The notes under the pieces: generated by a model
Database searches by the model: none
The model's input: only the letters and a program-made list of their open reading frames with translations
Told to the model about the DNA's origin: nothing
Made by a program: the position numbers and the translations under genes
Assembly (NCBI RefSeq): GCF_001669775.1
Contig: NZ_LXWK01000016.1
Coordinates: 372,001 to 436,000, forward strand
DNA length: 64,000 nucleotides
Direction of reading: 5' to 3'
Origin: Rheinheimera sp. SA_1
Lineage (GTDB): Bacteria > Pseudomonadota > Gammaproteobacteria > Enterobacterales > Alteromonadaceae
In this document: positions 1 through 10,951 of the stretch, one piece after another
Layout of the letters: each line of letters opens with the position of its first letter
How positions within the stretch are numbered: the stretch's first letter is position 1

Positions 1-157
1 AGCGCCAAACAATTTATTTCCAAATTCAAGTCTGGCAATTGGCACCGAAGACGAGTGGTTTCATGGCCAATGGCGCGCGCTGTTTCCACCTGCCGGGCAA
101 TCGCCTGCAGTGCCGGTGCCAGTAACTGACAACGTCACGGAGGCCGTTCATGAATAA
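1..157 (+). CDS. 3' end of an unidentified protein (partial at window start)
   Basis: An open frame enters from the left edge, with its first whole codon at base 2, and runs 51 codons to TAA at 155-157. The visible C-terminus has a compositionally normal stretch ([18 protein letters not shown]) followed by a Pro/Val-rich tail. The last 8 bases overlap the start of the next gene (ATG at 150), an arrangement typical of translational coupling, so the two probably share a transcript. I do not recognise the family from this tail. The coding call rests on the open frame and the overlap. Confidence 0.55.
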   Translation, partial: APNNLFPNSSLAIGTEDEWFHGQWRALFPPAGQSPAVPVPVTDNVTEAVHE

Positions 158-404
158 TGCTGATCAACCACAACCACTCACTGCGGAACAGCCCAAAAAC
201 CCGTTACATGGTTTTACGCTAGAGCAAATTCTGAATTCTTTGCTGAGCCACTACGGTGGTTATCCGGCACTAGCGGCGCAAATCAAAATTAAATGTTTTA
301 TTGAAAACCCCAGTGTGAAATCCAGTTTGAAATTTTTACGTAAAACACCCTGGGCGCGGACTGAAGTGGAGACGCTGTTTATCCGGTTGCGGCTCTATCG
401 ATAA
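150..404 (+). CDS. VF530 family (DUF2132) small DNA-binding protein
   Basis: This 84-residue protein matches the VF530/DUF2132 family, named after a Vibrio fischeri protein of known structure that is thought to bind DNA. The diagnostic part is residues 20-75: an [10 protein letters not shown] segment, the LLSHYGG turn, a basic [16 protein letters not shown] stretch and a final VETLF helix. The family is usually 70-80 residues, so the protein is complete with a short polar N-terminal extension. GGAGG at 139-143 sits 6 bases before the ATG. It overlaps the preceding partial gene by 8 bases. Its cellular role is not established. It precedes the formaldehyde genes but is separated from them by about 150 bases. 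Confidence 0.85.
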   Translation: MNNADQPQPLTAEQPKNPLHGFTLEQILNSLLSHYGGYPALAAQIKIKCFIENPSVKSSLKFLRKTPWARTEVETLFIRLRLYR

Positions 405-449
405 GGCAGCAATAACGTACCGGTAACATTCGCCAGGCTTAGCTGGTGA

Positions 450-1670
<1,221 letters not shown>

Positions 1671-1701
1671 GCAACGGGATCAGTCGCTGTTTTTACACTT
1701 G

Positions 1702-1724
1702 CACCGGCTCTTTAAAAGCCGGTG
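1702..1724 (+). promoter_or_regulatory. Hairpin between frmA and fghA
   Basis: A perfect 8-bp inverted repeat (CACCGGCT/AGCCGGTG) with a 7-base loop lies between frmA and fghA. No T-run follows, so it is a poor intrinsic terminator. It may stabilise or partly attenuate the frmA-fghA message. Confidence 0.35.
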
Positions 1725-1758
1725 TCACCAATTCCGAGATGTATCGCAGAGGTAATTT

Positions 1759-2610
1759 ATGGCACTGCAACAACTGGCGACCCAGCGTTGTTTTGAGGGG
1801 TGGCAAAAACGTTTTTCCCACCAATCCACCACGCTGCAATGCGACATGCAGTTTTCGGTATATATACCGCCGCAGGCCGAATTTCATCCGGTACCTGCTT
1901 TGTATTGGCTGTCAGGCCTGACCTGTACCGATGAAAATTTTTCGGCTAAATCCGGTGCACAACGCATTGCCGCTGAACTTGGCATCGCGCTTATTATCCC
2001 GGACACCAGCCCGCGTGGCGATGGTGTACCAGACGCTCCGGATGGCGCTTACGACCTCGGTCTTGGTGCTGGTTTTTATGTCAATGCGACGCAAGCGCCG
2101 TGGCAAAAACATTATCAGATGTACGATTACATCACGCAGGAATTGCCAAAGTTATGTGAAGCGAACCTGCCGATAACAACACAAAAATCGATCAGCGGAC
2201 ATTCCATGGGCGGTCATGGTGCTTTGGTTATTGCACTGCGCCAACCCGAACTTTTTTGTGCAGTGTCAGCATTTGCGCCGATTGCCAACCCGGTGCAATG
2301 TGACTGGGGCAAAAAGGCCTTTGGTGCTTATCTGGGTGACGATCAGCACAGCTGGGAAGACTATGATGCCAGCCTGTTGTTGACAAAACTGGGCAGCCAG
2401 TTGCCAATCCTGGTATCACAAGGTGACGCTGATCAGTTTATGGCAACCCAGTTGTTTCCGGAACAGCTGCGTCAGGCTGCCGAAACCAGTAGCACGCCAT
2501 TGCAACTGGAATATCAAGTTGGATATGATCACAGCTACTATTTTATCGCTAGTTTTATCGAGCAACACTTGCGGTTTCATGCCGGTTATTTATTGAATAA
2601 TCAGCAGTAA
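1759..2610 (+). CDS. fghA: S-formylglutathione hydrolase
   Basis: This 283-residue esterase-D type alpha/beta hydrolase cleaves S-formylglutathione to formate and glutathione, completing formaldehyde detoxification with the upstream dehydrogenase. The nucleophile elbow GHSMGGHG places the catalytic serine at residue 149. The acid residue is probably in QGDADQF and the histidine in GYDHSYYF near the C-terminus. LSGLTCTDENF near residue 51 is a family signature that includes the oxyanion region. AGAGG lies about 8 bases before the ATG. The length matches the family (about 280). It is likely cotranscribed with frmA. Confidence 0.95.
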   Translation: MALQQLATQRCFEGWQKRFSHQSTTLQCDMQFSVYIPPQAEFHPVPALYWLSGLTCTDENFSAKSGAQRIAAELGIALIIPDTSPRGDGVPDAPDGAYDLGLGAGFYVNATQAPWQKHYQMYDYITQELPKLCEANLPITTQKSISGHSMGGHGALVIALRQPELFCAVSAFAPIANPVQCDWGKKAFGAYLGDDQHSWEDYDASLLLTKLGSQLPILVSQGDADQFMATQLFPEQLRQAAETSSTPLQLEYQVGYDHSYYFIASFIEQHLRFHAGYLLNNQQ

Positions 2611-2690
2611 ACTTTTGCCCGCTGTAATCTTGTTGTCAGCTGTGAATATTGTAATTAGCAGTGACAAACAGCATCATCGCAGGCTCAGTT

Positions 2691-2716
2691 GGGTACGATA
2701 AACATCGTACCCTTTT
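2691..2716 (+). terminator. Intrinsic terminator after fghA
   Basis: A perfect 9-bp stem (GGGTACGAT/ATCGTACCC) with a 4-base loop is followed by TTTT. It lies in the convergent gap between fghA and the chemotaxis receptor and best serves fghA. Confidence 0.65.
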
Positions 2717-2733
2717 CGCCACAAACCGCACAC

Positions 2734-4686
2734 CTAGACCTTAAACTGCCCTACTGCAGTGCCCAACTCCGTAGCCAATCCCAACAAGCCACGGGTACTG
2801 GATGCGACTTCGCTGATCGCGGTACTGTTTTCTTCCGCCGCCGCACTCAGGCTAGAAATTCCTTTGGCTAAAGTCGCGCTGACGCTGGTTTGTTCTTCTG
2901 CCGCTGTGGCAGTTTGCGCCATCAGTTGTTTTAACTGCTGCAGCCTGCCGTCGATGTCGTCCACTTGCTGTTGCATCGACAAGGCTTCAGTTTTAGTGTC
3001 ATTTGCTATCGATTCACAGCCAGCACTACTGTTGTTCAAATTGTGTGATAACTGCAATATGCCCTGAATAACCGACGCAATATCTCGGGTTGCCAACTGC
3101 ACTTTGCCCGCCAGCTGCCGCACTTCATCGGCGACCACAGCAAAACCACGACCTTGTTCACCTGCCCGCGCAGCTTCAATAGCGGCGTTGAGCGCCAACA
3201 AATTGGTTTGATCGGCAATTGAAGTAATCACAGCCACTACCGAGGCAATTTGCTGACTATCCTGATCCAAACGGCTAACTTGCTGACGCATCTGGCTAAA
3301 TGCCGCCAGCGTTTGTTCAAGGCTGGCACTGACATGGCCAATGGTCTGCGTAAGCTTTGTCGCAGCTGCCTGGCTGGCGTTCACTTCATCGGACGCCAGC
3401 ACGGTATTGGTGCCAATTTCGGCAGCGGCATAACTCATTTCTTCAATCGCGGTGGCGAGCATCTCTGTTTCTCGCGCCTGAATTTGCAAACTGCCATCGG
3501 CCTGGGTTAACGCCGAGGAATTTTGCGCAGCAGCCATTTCCAGCGCCTGACCAACGCCAACCAACTGGCCAATCAACCGCCGTAATTGCTGTTGCATCTT
3601 GCCAAGCCAGCCCATCAAGCTGGTTTGTGAAGCGCCAGTCAACGACATGGTTAAATCACCATCGGCAATCCGACTGGTCATATCGACCATATCAGCAGGT
3701 TCACCACCCAACGGCGACAACACATAAAAGCTAACCACCCGAGCGGCCAACAGTGCCAATGCGATAGCTGCGACAATAATACCCAAGCCAATCCACAACA
3801 TCCGGGTTGCTGGCGCAGCCACTTCTGCCACGTCAATCTCCGCCAGTAATGCCCAGTGCAGGCCGAATATATCCAGTGGCGAGTAGGCAGAAACTACCGG
3901 ATTACCATTGTAATCATCAATATAGGCCAAGCCCGCCTCGCCTTTTAACGCCGCTTCGCTGGCTGCTGTCACCACGCCATTTTGCTGCACTGTTCCGGCA
4001 AATGACGCCAACACCGTACGCTTCGCTGGATCGAGAAATGAATCCGAGCGCATCCGCTGATCCGGCCCAACCAAATAGGTTTCACCACTTTTGCCCATGC
4101 CTTCACGCACTTGCATCACTGAATTAATCCGGTCAATCGACAACTGCACCGCCACCACCCAGCTTTCTCCTTCACTGATCAGTTCACGTCCGATAAAAGC
4201 CGCGGCCTGACCATTGGATGGTGCATAAGGTGCAAAATCTTCAATCAGCACCTGTTGGCCTTTGCCTTTTACCCTTTGAAACAACTTGGCGAGCCCGGAA
4301 TTAGCATAAGGGCCATTAATTAAATTACTCTGAAAATCTGCCTCTTTCGCCACCGAATACAACACGGTGCCCGTCGGATTAATAATAAAAATGTCGTAAA
4401 AACCAAGCTGCTGAGAAATCGGCAGCAACGCTTCGTGTAATGCCTGAGGTTGCGCCGGGTCAAACTGTGTTTGTACTACCGCATGCACAGCGCCAAGCCC
4501 TGCGGCAAAATCGTCAAATAAGGCATTGATTTGGCGCTGCTTAATTTCCTTCACTGCCTCCAGCTTGGCTTCAGCCTGAGCAAATAACTCAGCACGCGCC
4601 AGCAAGGTCACACACAAAGTTGCAATCACCAGCGGGATTAACGCTGTAAGTAAGCTGATCAATTTGATTTTCTGGGTAAAACGCAT
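2734..4686 (-). CDS. Methyl-accepting chemotaxis protein with periplasmic Cache-type sensor
   Basis: The 650-residue chemoreceptor has an N-terminal membrane segment ([19 protein letters not shown]), a periplasmic region of about 260 residues resembling a double-Cache sensor, a second membrane segment near residue 295-315, a HAMP region containing [11 protein letters not shown], and a cytoplasmic signalling domain. The conserved hairpin tip ([20 protein letters not shown]) is intact. The frame is open to 4728, but the ATG at 4686 is chosen because AAGGA lies 9 bases upstream and the membrane helix then starts near residue 8. There is no C-terminal NWETF-like pentapeptide for CheR/CheB tethering. 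The ligand cannot be inferred. A LacI-type palindrome lies about 180 bases upstream. Confidence 0.92.
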   Translation of the reverse strand: MRFTQKIKLISLLTALIPLVIATLCVTLLARAELFAQAEAKLEAVKEIKQRQINALFDDFAAGLGAVHAVVQTQFDPAQPQALHEALLPISQQLGFYDIFIINPTGTVLYSVAKEADFQSNLINGPYANSGLAKLFQRVKGKGQQVLIEDFAPYAPSNGQAAAFIGRELISEGESWVVAVQLSIDRINSVMQVREGMGKSGETYLVGPDQRMRSDSFLDPAKRTVLASFAGTVQQNGVVTAASEAALKGEAGLAYIDDYNGNPVVSAYSPLDIFGLHWALLAEIDVAEVAAPATRMLWIGLGIIVAAIALALLAARVVSFYVLSPLGGEPADMVDMTSRIADGDLTMSLTGASQTSLMGWLGKMQQQLRRLIGQLVGVGQALEMAAAQNSSALTQADGSLQIQARETEMLATAIEEMSYAAAEIGTNTVLASDEVNASQAAATKLTQTIGHVSASLEQTLAAFSQMRQQVSRLDQDSQQIASVVAVITSIADQTNLLALNAAIEAARAGEQGRGFAVVADEVRQLAGKVQLATRDIASVIQGILQLSHNLNNSSAGCESIANDTKTEALSMQQQVDDIDGRLQQLKQLMAQTATAAEEQTSVSATLAKGISSLSAAAEENSTAISEVASSTRGLLGLATELGTAVGQFKV

Positions 4687-4866
4687 GACATCTGATCCTT
4701 GTGTCGGGGTAACGTTAGGGTAAAGCACAGTCGAGCATCCAGAGCAGGCATAATGCTGGCGTAGTGGATTTAATTATTTTAGGTATTTAGTGGTTTTAGG
4801 TATTTGAGCTCTAAAGATAATCCAGACTGACACTTTTGCAACAAAAGGAACAAACGGGAACCTAAG

Positions 4867-4880
4867 AGAAACCGGTTTCT
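4867..4880. promoter_or_regulatory. Palindrome resembling a LacI-family operator
   Basis: AGAAACCGGTTTCT is a perfect 14-bp palindrome with the central CG and AAACCGGTTT core common in LacI-family operators. It lies about 180 bases upstream of the chemotaxis receptor start and just beyond the terminator of the S9 peptidase. No LacI-type regulator gene is in the window, so function is inferred from the motif only. Confidence 0.35.
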
Positions 4881-4908
4881 GCGATGTTACCTTACGGCAA
4901 AATTGTCG

Positions 4909-4936
4909 CAAAAAAATACCGCAGACTAGCTGCGGC
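4909..4936 (-). terminator. Intrinsic terminator after the S9 peptidase
   Basis: Read on the minus strand, a 6-bp GC-rich stem (CCGCAG/CTGCGG) with a 5-base loop is followed by a run of seven Ts two bases past the stem. It lies 18 bases beyond the stop codon at 4955. Confidence 0.75.
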
Positions 4937-4954
4937 ATTGTTCATAATGATGAA

Positions 4955-6997
4955 TTACTTGGCGCTGGTTTGTTGTTTCATCCAGCTAAACACTTCGTTG
5001 TACCAGCGTTCGGCATTGGCAGGATTTAGAATCCAATGATTTTCATCAGGAAATACCACCAGCTTTGATTCAATGCCTTTGCGCTGCAAAGTGGTAAACG
5101 CGGCCAGGCCCTGTGCGTATGGCACGCGATAGTCTTTTAAGCCGTGGATCACCAGCATTGGCGTTTGCCAGTTGTCAACTAAAGCTGACGGATTGAACTT
5201 ATGGTAATCGGCTTCTTTATTCCAGACCGGACCACCCATATCGTATTCCGGGAACCACAGCTCTTCAGTGCTACCGTAAAACGATGGCATATCAAACAAA
5301 CCCGCATGATTAACTAAACATTTAAAGCCAGTTGGCCAGTTACCGGCAATCCAGTTCATCATGTAGCCGCCATATGATGCGCCCAGCGCACAGGCGTTGC
5401 TACCATCCAGCCATTTCTGGTTGTCGGTGATATAAGCGAAGCCTTTTTTCAGATCTTCCAGTGGTTTGCCACCCCAATCGCGGCTGATTGAATCAGTAAA
5501 GGCCTGGCCATAACCAGTAGAGCCATGGAAATCGATCATCACCACGCCATAACCTTGAGCTGCCCACAGTTGCGCATTCCAGCGTGCGTTAAACATATTG
5601 CCAAAACTGCCTTGCGGGCCACCATGAACGATAAAGGCCATCGGGTACTTTTTGCCTTCCTGAAAATTCCAAGGTTTCATCCAGTAACCGTACACAGTTT
5701 CTTCGTTCGCGCCCGGGAAACTGAACTGTTCAAATTCAGCAAATTGAATGTCTTTCAAATTGTTAGCGTTGACCAGGGTCAGTTGGTCGGCCATGCCAGA
5801 TTCACCTTTAAGCTGGTAAATCTCAGTCGGCTGATTCAGACGATGATTGGTAAACACAACTTTACCGCCAGCTACATTCAGGCTGCCGGCGCTGCCATCT
5901 GAGTAAAGCTTTGACACTTCACCAAAGGCGCTGTTGATAGAAAAGACACTGACTTGCCCCAGGTCTTGTGCAGTGGCATATAAGGTGCGGTTATCCGGAC
6001 CAAACACGTATTCATTGACTGAGCGATCCCACTCCGGTGCCAGCTCTTTACGCTCGCCAGTGGCTAAATCGAGCAGCACTAATGCAAAGCGGTCGGCTTC
6101 AAATTGTGGCTTTTTCATCGCCAGATAAGCCATATAGCGGCCGTCTTTCGAGAAGGATGGTTTGGCATCCCAAGCCGGATTATCTTTGGTCAGGTTGATT
6201 TTTTCACCGCCTTTGAGCGATACCTGAAAAATATCAAAGTTGGTATGCCAGGCCTGATCTTTGGCCGGAATTTTGGCGCTGAATACCAGATTTTGACCAT
6301 CTGGGGTAAATGAAGCTTCAGCAACACCTGCTACATCGGTATTCCACTCTGGCATTAAATCCCTGGCGGTGGTGATTTTTGAATCTGTAACATCAGCCAC
6401 AAAAAAGTGCGATTTTAAACCGTCTTCCCAGGTGTCCCAGTGCCGCGCCATTAACTGGTCGTAGACCATGGCAGTGTCTTTTTTGTCAGCATTTTTTTTA
6501 TTGGCATCGACAGTACAGGTAATGTCAGCACAACCTGGCACCACATCTAAGGCCAGCACCAGCTTTTTACCGTCACCGGAGACCAGATAACCCTGCACGT
6601 CCAGCGGCAATGCTGTGACTTGCCGCGCTTCACCACCGGTTAACGGCAGTTGCCAGACTTGCGATGAGCCGCTGCGATCAGCGATAAAGAACAGGCTGCT
6701 GTCGTCGCTGCTGAATTTCACCGAATGTTCTTTGCTGTCGCTGTCAGTCAGACGTTTGACTTTATTGCCGTCCTGCAAATCCATCAGATATAAATCGGCG
6801 CTGCTGTCAGCTGGGTTTAAACCGCCATTTTTCTGGCCATACACCAGATAACGACCGTCGCTGGACAACACCACATCATAAATTTTATTCAGTTTATTTA
6901 AGTGTTCGATGGTTAAAGCGGTTTTGGCCTGTGCTGCAGTTGCGCAAACTGCCAGCCCCACCATAACAACCGGCGCTAATTGTGCCCATGCTTTCAT
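4955..6997 (-). CDS. Secreted S9 family peptidase (prolyl oligopeptidase/acylaminoacyl-peptidase type)
   Basis: This 680-residue serine peptidase has an N-terminal signal peptide ending near residue 24 (ATAAQA), then a beta-propeller of about 400 residues and a C-terminal alpha/beta hydrolase domain. The triad is visible as Ser541 in GASYGGYM, Asp622 in HGLKDYRVP and His654 in DENHWI. HGGPQGS near residue 458 is the oxyanion region. It probably trims peptides in the periplasm or outside the cell. Cys156 and Cys161 in the propeller could form a disulfide after export. The fumarase gene lies 81 bases upstream on the same strand, but no functional link is evident. Confidence 0.9.
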   Translation of the reverse strand: MKAWAQLAPVVMVGLAVCATAAQAKTALTIEHLNKLNKIYDVVLSSDGRYLVYGQKNGGLNPADSSADLYLMDLQDGNKVKRLTDSDSKEHSVKFSSDDSSLFFIADRSGSSQVWQLPLTGGEARQVTALPLDVQGYLVSGDGKKLVLALDVVPGCADITCTVDANKKNADKKDTAMVYDQLMARHWDTWEDGLKSHFFVADVTDSKITTARDLMPEWNTDVAGVAEASFTPDGQNLVFSAKIPAKDQAWHTNFDIFQVSLKGGEKINLTKDNPAWDAKPSFSKDGRYMAYLAMKKPQFEADRFALVLLDLATGERKELAPEWDRSVNEYVFGPDNRTLYATAQDLGQVSVFSINSAFGEVSKLYSDGSAGSLNVAGGKVVFTNHRLNQPTEIYQLKGESGMADQLTLVNANNLKDIQFAEFEQFSFPGANEETVYGYWMKPWNFQEGKKYPMAFIVHGGPQGSFGNMFNARWNAQLWAAQGYGVVMIDFHGSTGYGQAFTDSISRDWGGKPLEDLKKGFAYITDNQKWLDGSNACALGASYGGYMMNWIAGNWPTGFKCLVNHAGLFDMPSFYGSTEELWFPEYDMGGPVWNKEADYHKFNPSALVDNWQTPMLVIHGLKDYRVPYAQGLAAFTTLQRKGIESKLVVFPDENHWILNPANAERWYNEVFSWMKQQTSAK

Positions 6998-7078
6998 ACG
7001 AATGGTCTCCCGGGATATCGCGCCGGCGCATTAGCGACCGGCACATATTTATTGTTTTTATATGCTTATTAAATGCGG

Positions 7079-8602
7079 TTATTGTTGCGCTTCAAGTTCG
7101 CCGATCTTTACTTTCCAGATCGCAGGCCCTTGTTTATGCACGTTATTCCCCTGACTGTCAACGGCGACCGTCACCGGCATGTCGACCACATCAAATTCGT
7201 AAATCGCTTCCATCCCCAAATCGGCGAAAGCCACCACGCGCGCTTGCTTAATCGCTTTGGATACCAGATAAGCGGCGCCACCAACGGCCATCAGATATAC
7301 AGCTTTATGCTGGCGAATACTTTCGACCGTCGCGTCACCGCGCTCAGATTTACCAATCATGCCGAGCAAACCAGTCTGGCCCAGCATCATTTCAGTGAAC
7401 TTGTCCATCCGGGTTGCTGTTGTAGGACCAGCAGGCCCCACCACTTCGTCACCGATCGCATCAACCGGACCAACGTAATAGATAAATTTATTTTTAAAAT
7501 CAACGCCTTCAGGTAAACCTTGACCAGCAGCCAGCATGTCGGCAATGCGCTTATGCGCGGCATCACGGCCGGTCAGCATCTTGCCGGACAACAACACTGT
7601 TTCACCGGCTTGCCAGTCCAGCACGTCGGCTGGCGTGACGGTGTTTAAGTTCACCCGGCGCACATTGGCACCCAGCTCCCAGGTCACTTCCGGCCAGTCT
7701 TCCAGTTTAGGCACCGGTAAATGCGCCGGACCTGAACCATCTAAATGAAAATGCACATGGCGGGTGGCGGCGCAGTTGGGGATCATCACCACAGGTTTAG
7801 AAGCGGCATGCGTTGGTGCCGATTTGATTTTTACATCCACCACTGTGGTTAATCCGCCTAAGCCTTGCGCACCAATACCCAGTTTGTTGACTTTTTCATA
7901 CAGCTCTAACCGCAGTTTCTCTTCGCCAGTCTCGGCACCTTTATCAATCAGATCCTGAATATCAACCGGTTCCATCAAGGCTTCTTTGGCCAATACCGCG
8001 GCTTTTTCAGCCGTACCGCCGATACCAATGCCGAGCATACCCGGTGGACACCAGCCAGCACCCATTTTTGGTAAGGTTTCCAGTACCCACTCCACCACAG
8101 AATCTGAGGGGTTTAACATCACCATTTTGGTTTTGTTTTCGCTACCGCCGCCTTTAGCGGCAATCGCCACTTCAACATGATGACCGGCGACTAAATTAAT
8201 GTGCACCACCGCTGGGGTGTTGTCTTTGGTGTTTTTACGAGAACCGGCCGGATCAGCAACTATCGACGCACGCAGCGGGTTGATTGGGTTCATATATGCA
8301 CGACGGGTGCCTTCATCAACCATCTGCTGCACTGTCATGTCGGTTTTATCCCACTTGACGTCCATGCCAATATTAACGAAACAAGTGACAATACCGGTGT
8401 CCTGGCAGATTGGCCGGTGGCCTTCAGCCGACATGCGTGAGTTAATCAGAATTTGCGCGATAGCGTCTTTGGCGGCCTGGTTTTGCTCTTTGTGATAAGC
8501 CTTTTCCAGCGCCTGGATAAAATCCAATGGATGATAAAAAGAGATGTATTGCAGCGCATCTTCGATGCTGTCGATAAAGTCTTGCTGGCGGATCACGGTC
8601 AT
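7079..8602 (-). CDS. Fumarate hydratase, class I (iron-sulfur)
   Basis: This 507-residue enzyme interconverts fumarate and malate in the TCA cycle using an oxygen-sensitive 4Fe-4S cluster. It is the single-chain class I form: an N-terminal alpha region with CQDTGIVTCFVNIG (cluster cysteine nearby), the GAGWCPPGMLGIGIGGTAEKA segment around residue 180 split here by description only, and a C-terminal beta region with VGPAGPTTATRMD. It is shorter than E. coli FumA (548 residues) but matches the length in related marine gammaproteobacteria. AAGGG lies about 9 bases before the ATG. Position upstream of a secreted peptidase gives no functional hint. Confidence 0.93.
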   Translation of the reverse strand: MTVIRQQDFIDSIEDALQYISFYHPLDFIQALEKAYHKEQNQAAKDAIAQILINSRMSAEGHRPICQDTGIVTCFVNIGMDVKWDKTDMTVQQMVDEGTRRAYMNPINPLRASIVADPAGSRKNTKDNTPAVVHINLVAGHHVEVAIAAKGGGSENKTKMVMLNPSDSVVEWVLETLPKMGAGWCPPGMLGIGIGGTAEKAAVLAKEALMEPVDIQDLIDKGAETGEEKLRLELYEKVNKLGIGAQGLGGLTTVVDVKIKSAPTHAASKPVVMIPNCAATRHVHFHLDGSGPAHLPVPKLEDWPEVTWELGANVRRVNLNTVTPADVLDWQAGETVLLSGKMLTGRDAAHKRIADMLAAGQGLPEGVDFKNKFIYYVGPVDAIGDEVVGPAGPTTATRMDKFTEMMLGQTGLLGMIGKSERGDATVESIRQHKAVYLMAVGGAAYLVSKAIKQARVVAFADLGMEAIYEFDVVDMPVTVAVDSQGNNVHKQGPAIWKVKIGELEAQQ

Positions 8603-8811
8603 GTTTTGCCCTTATGCGTGCTGTTTGGGGCACATCGCGCCAGGTTCGGGCCACGTGCCACCATTAGTATTTCGGGCACAGGTTTCTTGCCAAACCAGTG
8701 CCACGCTGTTCTTTTTAAGCAGGGCTGGTATCATAACCCGCATCAATTCCAGCGGCTAGTCGCCTCCGGCAAGTTTTGTGGCTGGCTGCCCTGTACCCGG
8801 GATTTTGTTGT

Positions 8812-10245
8812 ATGTCTTTCGCTTATTTATTACCCGAATCACCTGAAAACCTGCTGGACTATTTCGCGGTGGTGGCTGATTTACCCTACGCCATGTTTCT
8901 CGATTCAGCGGCGCCGGATCACGTCAACAGCAGATACGACCTGCTGGTGTGTCAGCCACTGGCCACGCTGGAAGCCTTTGGCCGGCAATGTATCTGGCAC
9001 ATGGATGGCAGCACGCACCAAGCCGAACAAGATCCTTTTTTACAACTAAAAACCTTACAGGCAACGCTGTTACCTGAAGTAGCTGCTGATGCCTGTGCTT
9101 TGCCATTTTGTGGCGGCGCGTTGGGGTATATTGGTTATGACGCCGGACGCACCATCGAGCCAATGCCGGATGTAGCCAGCAACGACATTAATTTACCTGA
9201 TTTGGCATTTGGTATTTATGCCTGGGCTTTAGTGTTGGATAAACATCTTAAGCAGCTTTGGTATGTGGATTGCCGTGGCGATGCCAAAAACAGCTGGCTG
9301 GTGCAACAACAATGGTTTTTACAACGCCGTAATTTGAAATTTTCGCTCGCTGATGCTGCTCAAATACAACAAAGCGAACGACTGCCACTGCACTTTGCAC
9401 TGCGTTCAGAGTGGCAGGCTAATCTCACACAAAACGAATACTTTGCTAGATTCGACCAAATTCAACAGTACCTGCAAAGTGGTGATTGTTATCAAATCAA
9501 TCTGGCGCAGCGCTTTTCCGCGACGTATCAAGGTGATGAATGGCAGGCCTATCTGGCACTGCGTGAAACTAACGCCGCCCCCTTTTCGGCGTTTTTGCGC
9601 TTAAAGCAAGGTGTGGTGTTGTCGATTTCACCTGAGCGCTTTTTAGAACTAAAACAACGGCTAGTCGAAACCAAACCGATTAAAGGCACCAAACCGCGTT
9701 TTGCAGATCCGTTGCTTGATCAACAAAGTGCAGAAGCTTTGCGGCTATCGCCAAAAGATCGCGCTGAAAATGTGATGATTGTTGATTTACTGCGTAACGA
9801 TTTAGGCAAAGTCTGCAAAACCGGCAGTGTCAAAGTGCCGGCACTGTTTAGTATTGAATCCTTTCCGGCAGTCCATCATTTGGTCTCGACCATCGTTGGT
9901 GAACTTGCCGACGACTATCAGGCGGCAGATTTATTAAAGGCAGCCTTTCCGGGCGGCTCTATAACCGGTGCGCCCAAAATCCGCGCTATGCAGATAATTG
10001 AAGAGTTAGAACCTTGTCGACGTTCGGTGTATTGCGGTGCTATTGGATATATCAGCCAGCATGGCCATATGGACACCAATATCGCCATCCGTACCCTGGT
10101 TTGCGCCGACCAACAGATTTATTGCTGGGCCGGTGGAGGAATTGTCGCTGATTCCAATGCCGCCAGTGAGTATCAGGAAACCTTTGATAAAGTCGCCAGG
10201 ATTTTGCCGGTCTTGGCAAAAATTGGAATATCTGATGACGCTTGA
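8812..10245 (+). CDS. pabB: Aminodeoxychorismate synthase component I
   Basis: The 477-residue protein converts chorismate with ammonia from PabA to 4-amino-4-deoxychorismate for folate synthesis. Chorismate-binding motifs are present: SPERFLELK, PIKGTKPR, KDRAENVMIVDLLRNDLG and FPGGSITGAPK. The lysine in PIKGT marks PabB rather than anthranilate synthase, which has alanine there. The ATG at 8812 is preferred over a TTG at 8776 because the family N-terminus begins near FAYLLPE. The end overlaps nudL by 11 bases. The order pabB-nudL-sdaA is the same as in E. coli. Confidence 0.92.
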   Translation: MSFAYLLPESPENLLDYFAVVADLPYAMFLDSAAPDHVNSRYDLLVCQPLATLEAFGRQCIWHMDGSTHQAEQDPFLQLKTLQATLLPEVAADACALPFCGGALGYIGYDAGRTIEPMPDVASNDINLPDLAFGIYAWALVLDKHLKQLWYVDCRGDAKNSWLVQQQWFLQRRNLKFSLADAAQIQQSERLPLHFALRSEWQANLTQNEYFARFDQIQQYLQSGDCYQINLAQRFSATYQGDEWQAYLALRETNAAPFSAFLRLKQGVVLSISPERFLELKQRLVETKPIKGTKPRFADPLLDQQSAEALRLSPKDRAENVMIVDLLRNDLGKVCKTGSVKVPALFSIESFPAVHHLVSTIVGELADDYQAADLLKAAFPGGSITGAPKIRAMQIIEELEPCRRSVYCGAIGYISQHGHMDTNIAIRTLVCADQQIYCWAGGGIVADSNAASEYQETFDKVARILPVLAKIGISDDA

Positions 10246-10792
10246 GCAGTGGCTGCCACGATTTTTACTGCAACAGCAACCGAAGGCAGAAATACTGTCA
10301 CAAGCCAATGCCGCCGTTATGTTATTACTGTGGCCACAGCAACAGCAGTTGCAGTTACTGCTGACCCGGCGTGCTTTGCATTTGCGCCATCATCCCGGGC
10401 AAATCAGTTTTCCGGGTGGCCGAATTGAAACAGGTGAATCGGCAGTTGACGCCGCACTGCGGGAGACCGAAGAAGAAGTCGGTATTCCACCGGCCAAGAT
10501 TAAGGTGTTAGGATCTCTACCGGCCATGTCAACATCCACCGGCTTTGTCGTGTCGCCTTGGCTCGGACTATTAACAGAGCCACCAAAACTTCGGCTACAA
10601 ACAGCCGAAGTTGCCGCCGCATTTAGCCTGCCGCTTAGTTATGCCCTTAGTAACGAATATCGCAAGCAACGCTGGTTCAGTCAGCCCTATCGCCAGCAGC
10701 AACTGCATTTTTTACCGTTTCAGGACCAACTTATTTGGGGCGCCACCGCTGCAATATTACACCAACTGGCAGAGCAAATTCAGGCGCCTTGA
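10235..10792 (+). CDS. nudL: Nudix hydrolase, probable CoA pyrophosphatase
   Basis: This 185-residue Nudix hydrolase probably cleaves coenzyme A or its derivatives to 3',5'-ADP and phosphopantetheine. The Nudix box is complete (GGRIETGESAV then RETEEEVG, residues about 59-81), and the preceding HHPGQISFPGG is typical of the CoA-specific subfamily. The ATG at 10235 lies inside the end of pabB and gives an 11-base overlap, implying coupled translation. Length and position match E. coli NudL (192 residues), which also lies between pabB and sdaA. Substrate is inferred from subfamily and synteny. Confidence 0.88.
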   Translation: MTLEQWLPRFLLQQQPKAEILSQANAAVMLLLWPQQQQLQLLLTRRALHLRHHPGQISFPGGRIETGESAVDAALRETEEEVGIPPAKIKVLGSLPAMSTSTGFVVSPWLGLLTEPPKLRLQTAEVAAAFSLPLSYALSNEYRKQRWFSQPYRQQQLHFLPFQDQLIWGATAAILHQLAEQIQAP

Positions 10793-10889
10793 GGGTGGTA
10801 TTCTTCCAGGAGTGCCAACTGCAGCGCATGGCGGACACTTGACGGACAATAATGGATATAGAATCTACACTGACCAGTTACATACTGAC

Positions 10890-10918
10890 TTACAGAACTG
10901 AGCCGGTTCCGCTACAAT
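10890..10918 (+). promoter_or_regulatory. Candidate sigma-70 promoter for sdaA
   Basis: TTACAG at 10890-10895 and TACAAT at 10913-10918 are separated by exactly 17 bases and lie 34 bases before the sdaA ATG. The -10 matches 5 of 6 consensus positions and the -35 matches 4 of 6. No experimental start site is known to me. Confidence 0.5.
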
Positions 10919-10951
10919 GGGGCCACATTTTTAGCCAAAGTAGTTAAATTC

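Noticed and set aside
3357-3734. 125-codon plus-strand frame opposite the chemoreceptor
   Set aside because: It is a shadow of the conserved signalling domain on the other strand.
8603-8811. Gap between the fumarase and pabB starts examined for an RNA gene or regulatory structure
   Set aside because: No convincing hairpin, leader peptide or strong promoter could be picked out by eye.
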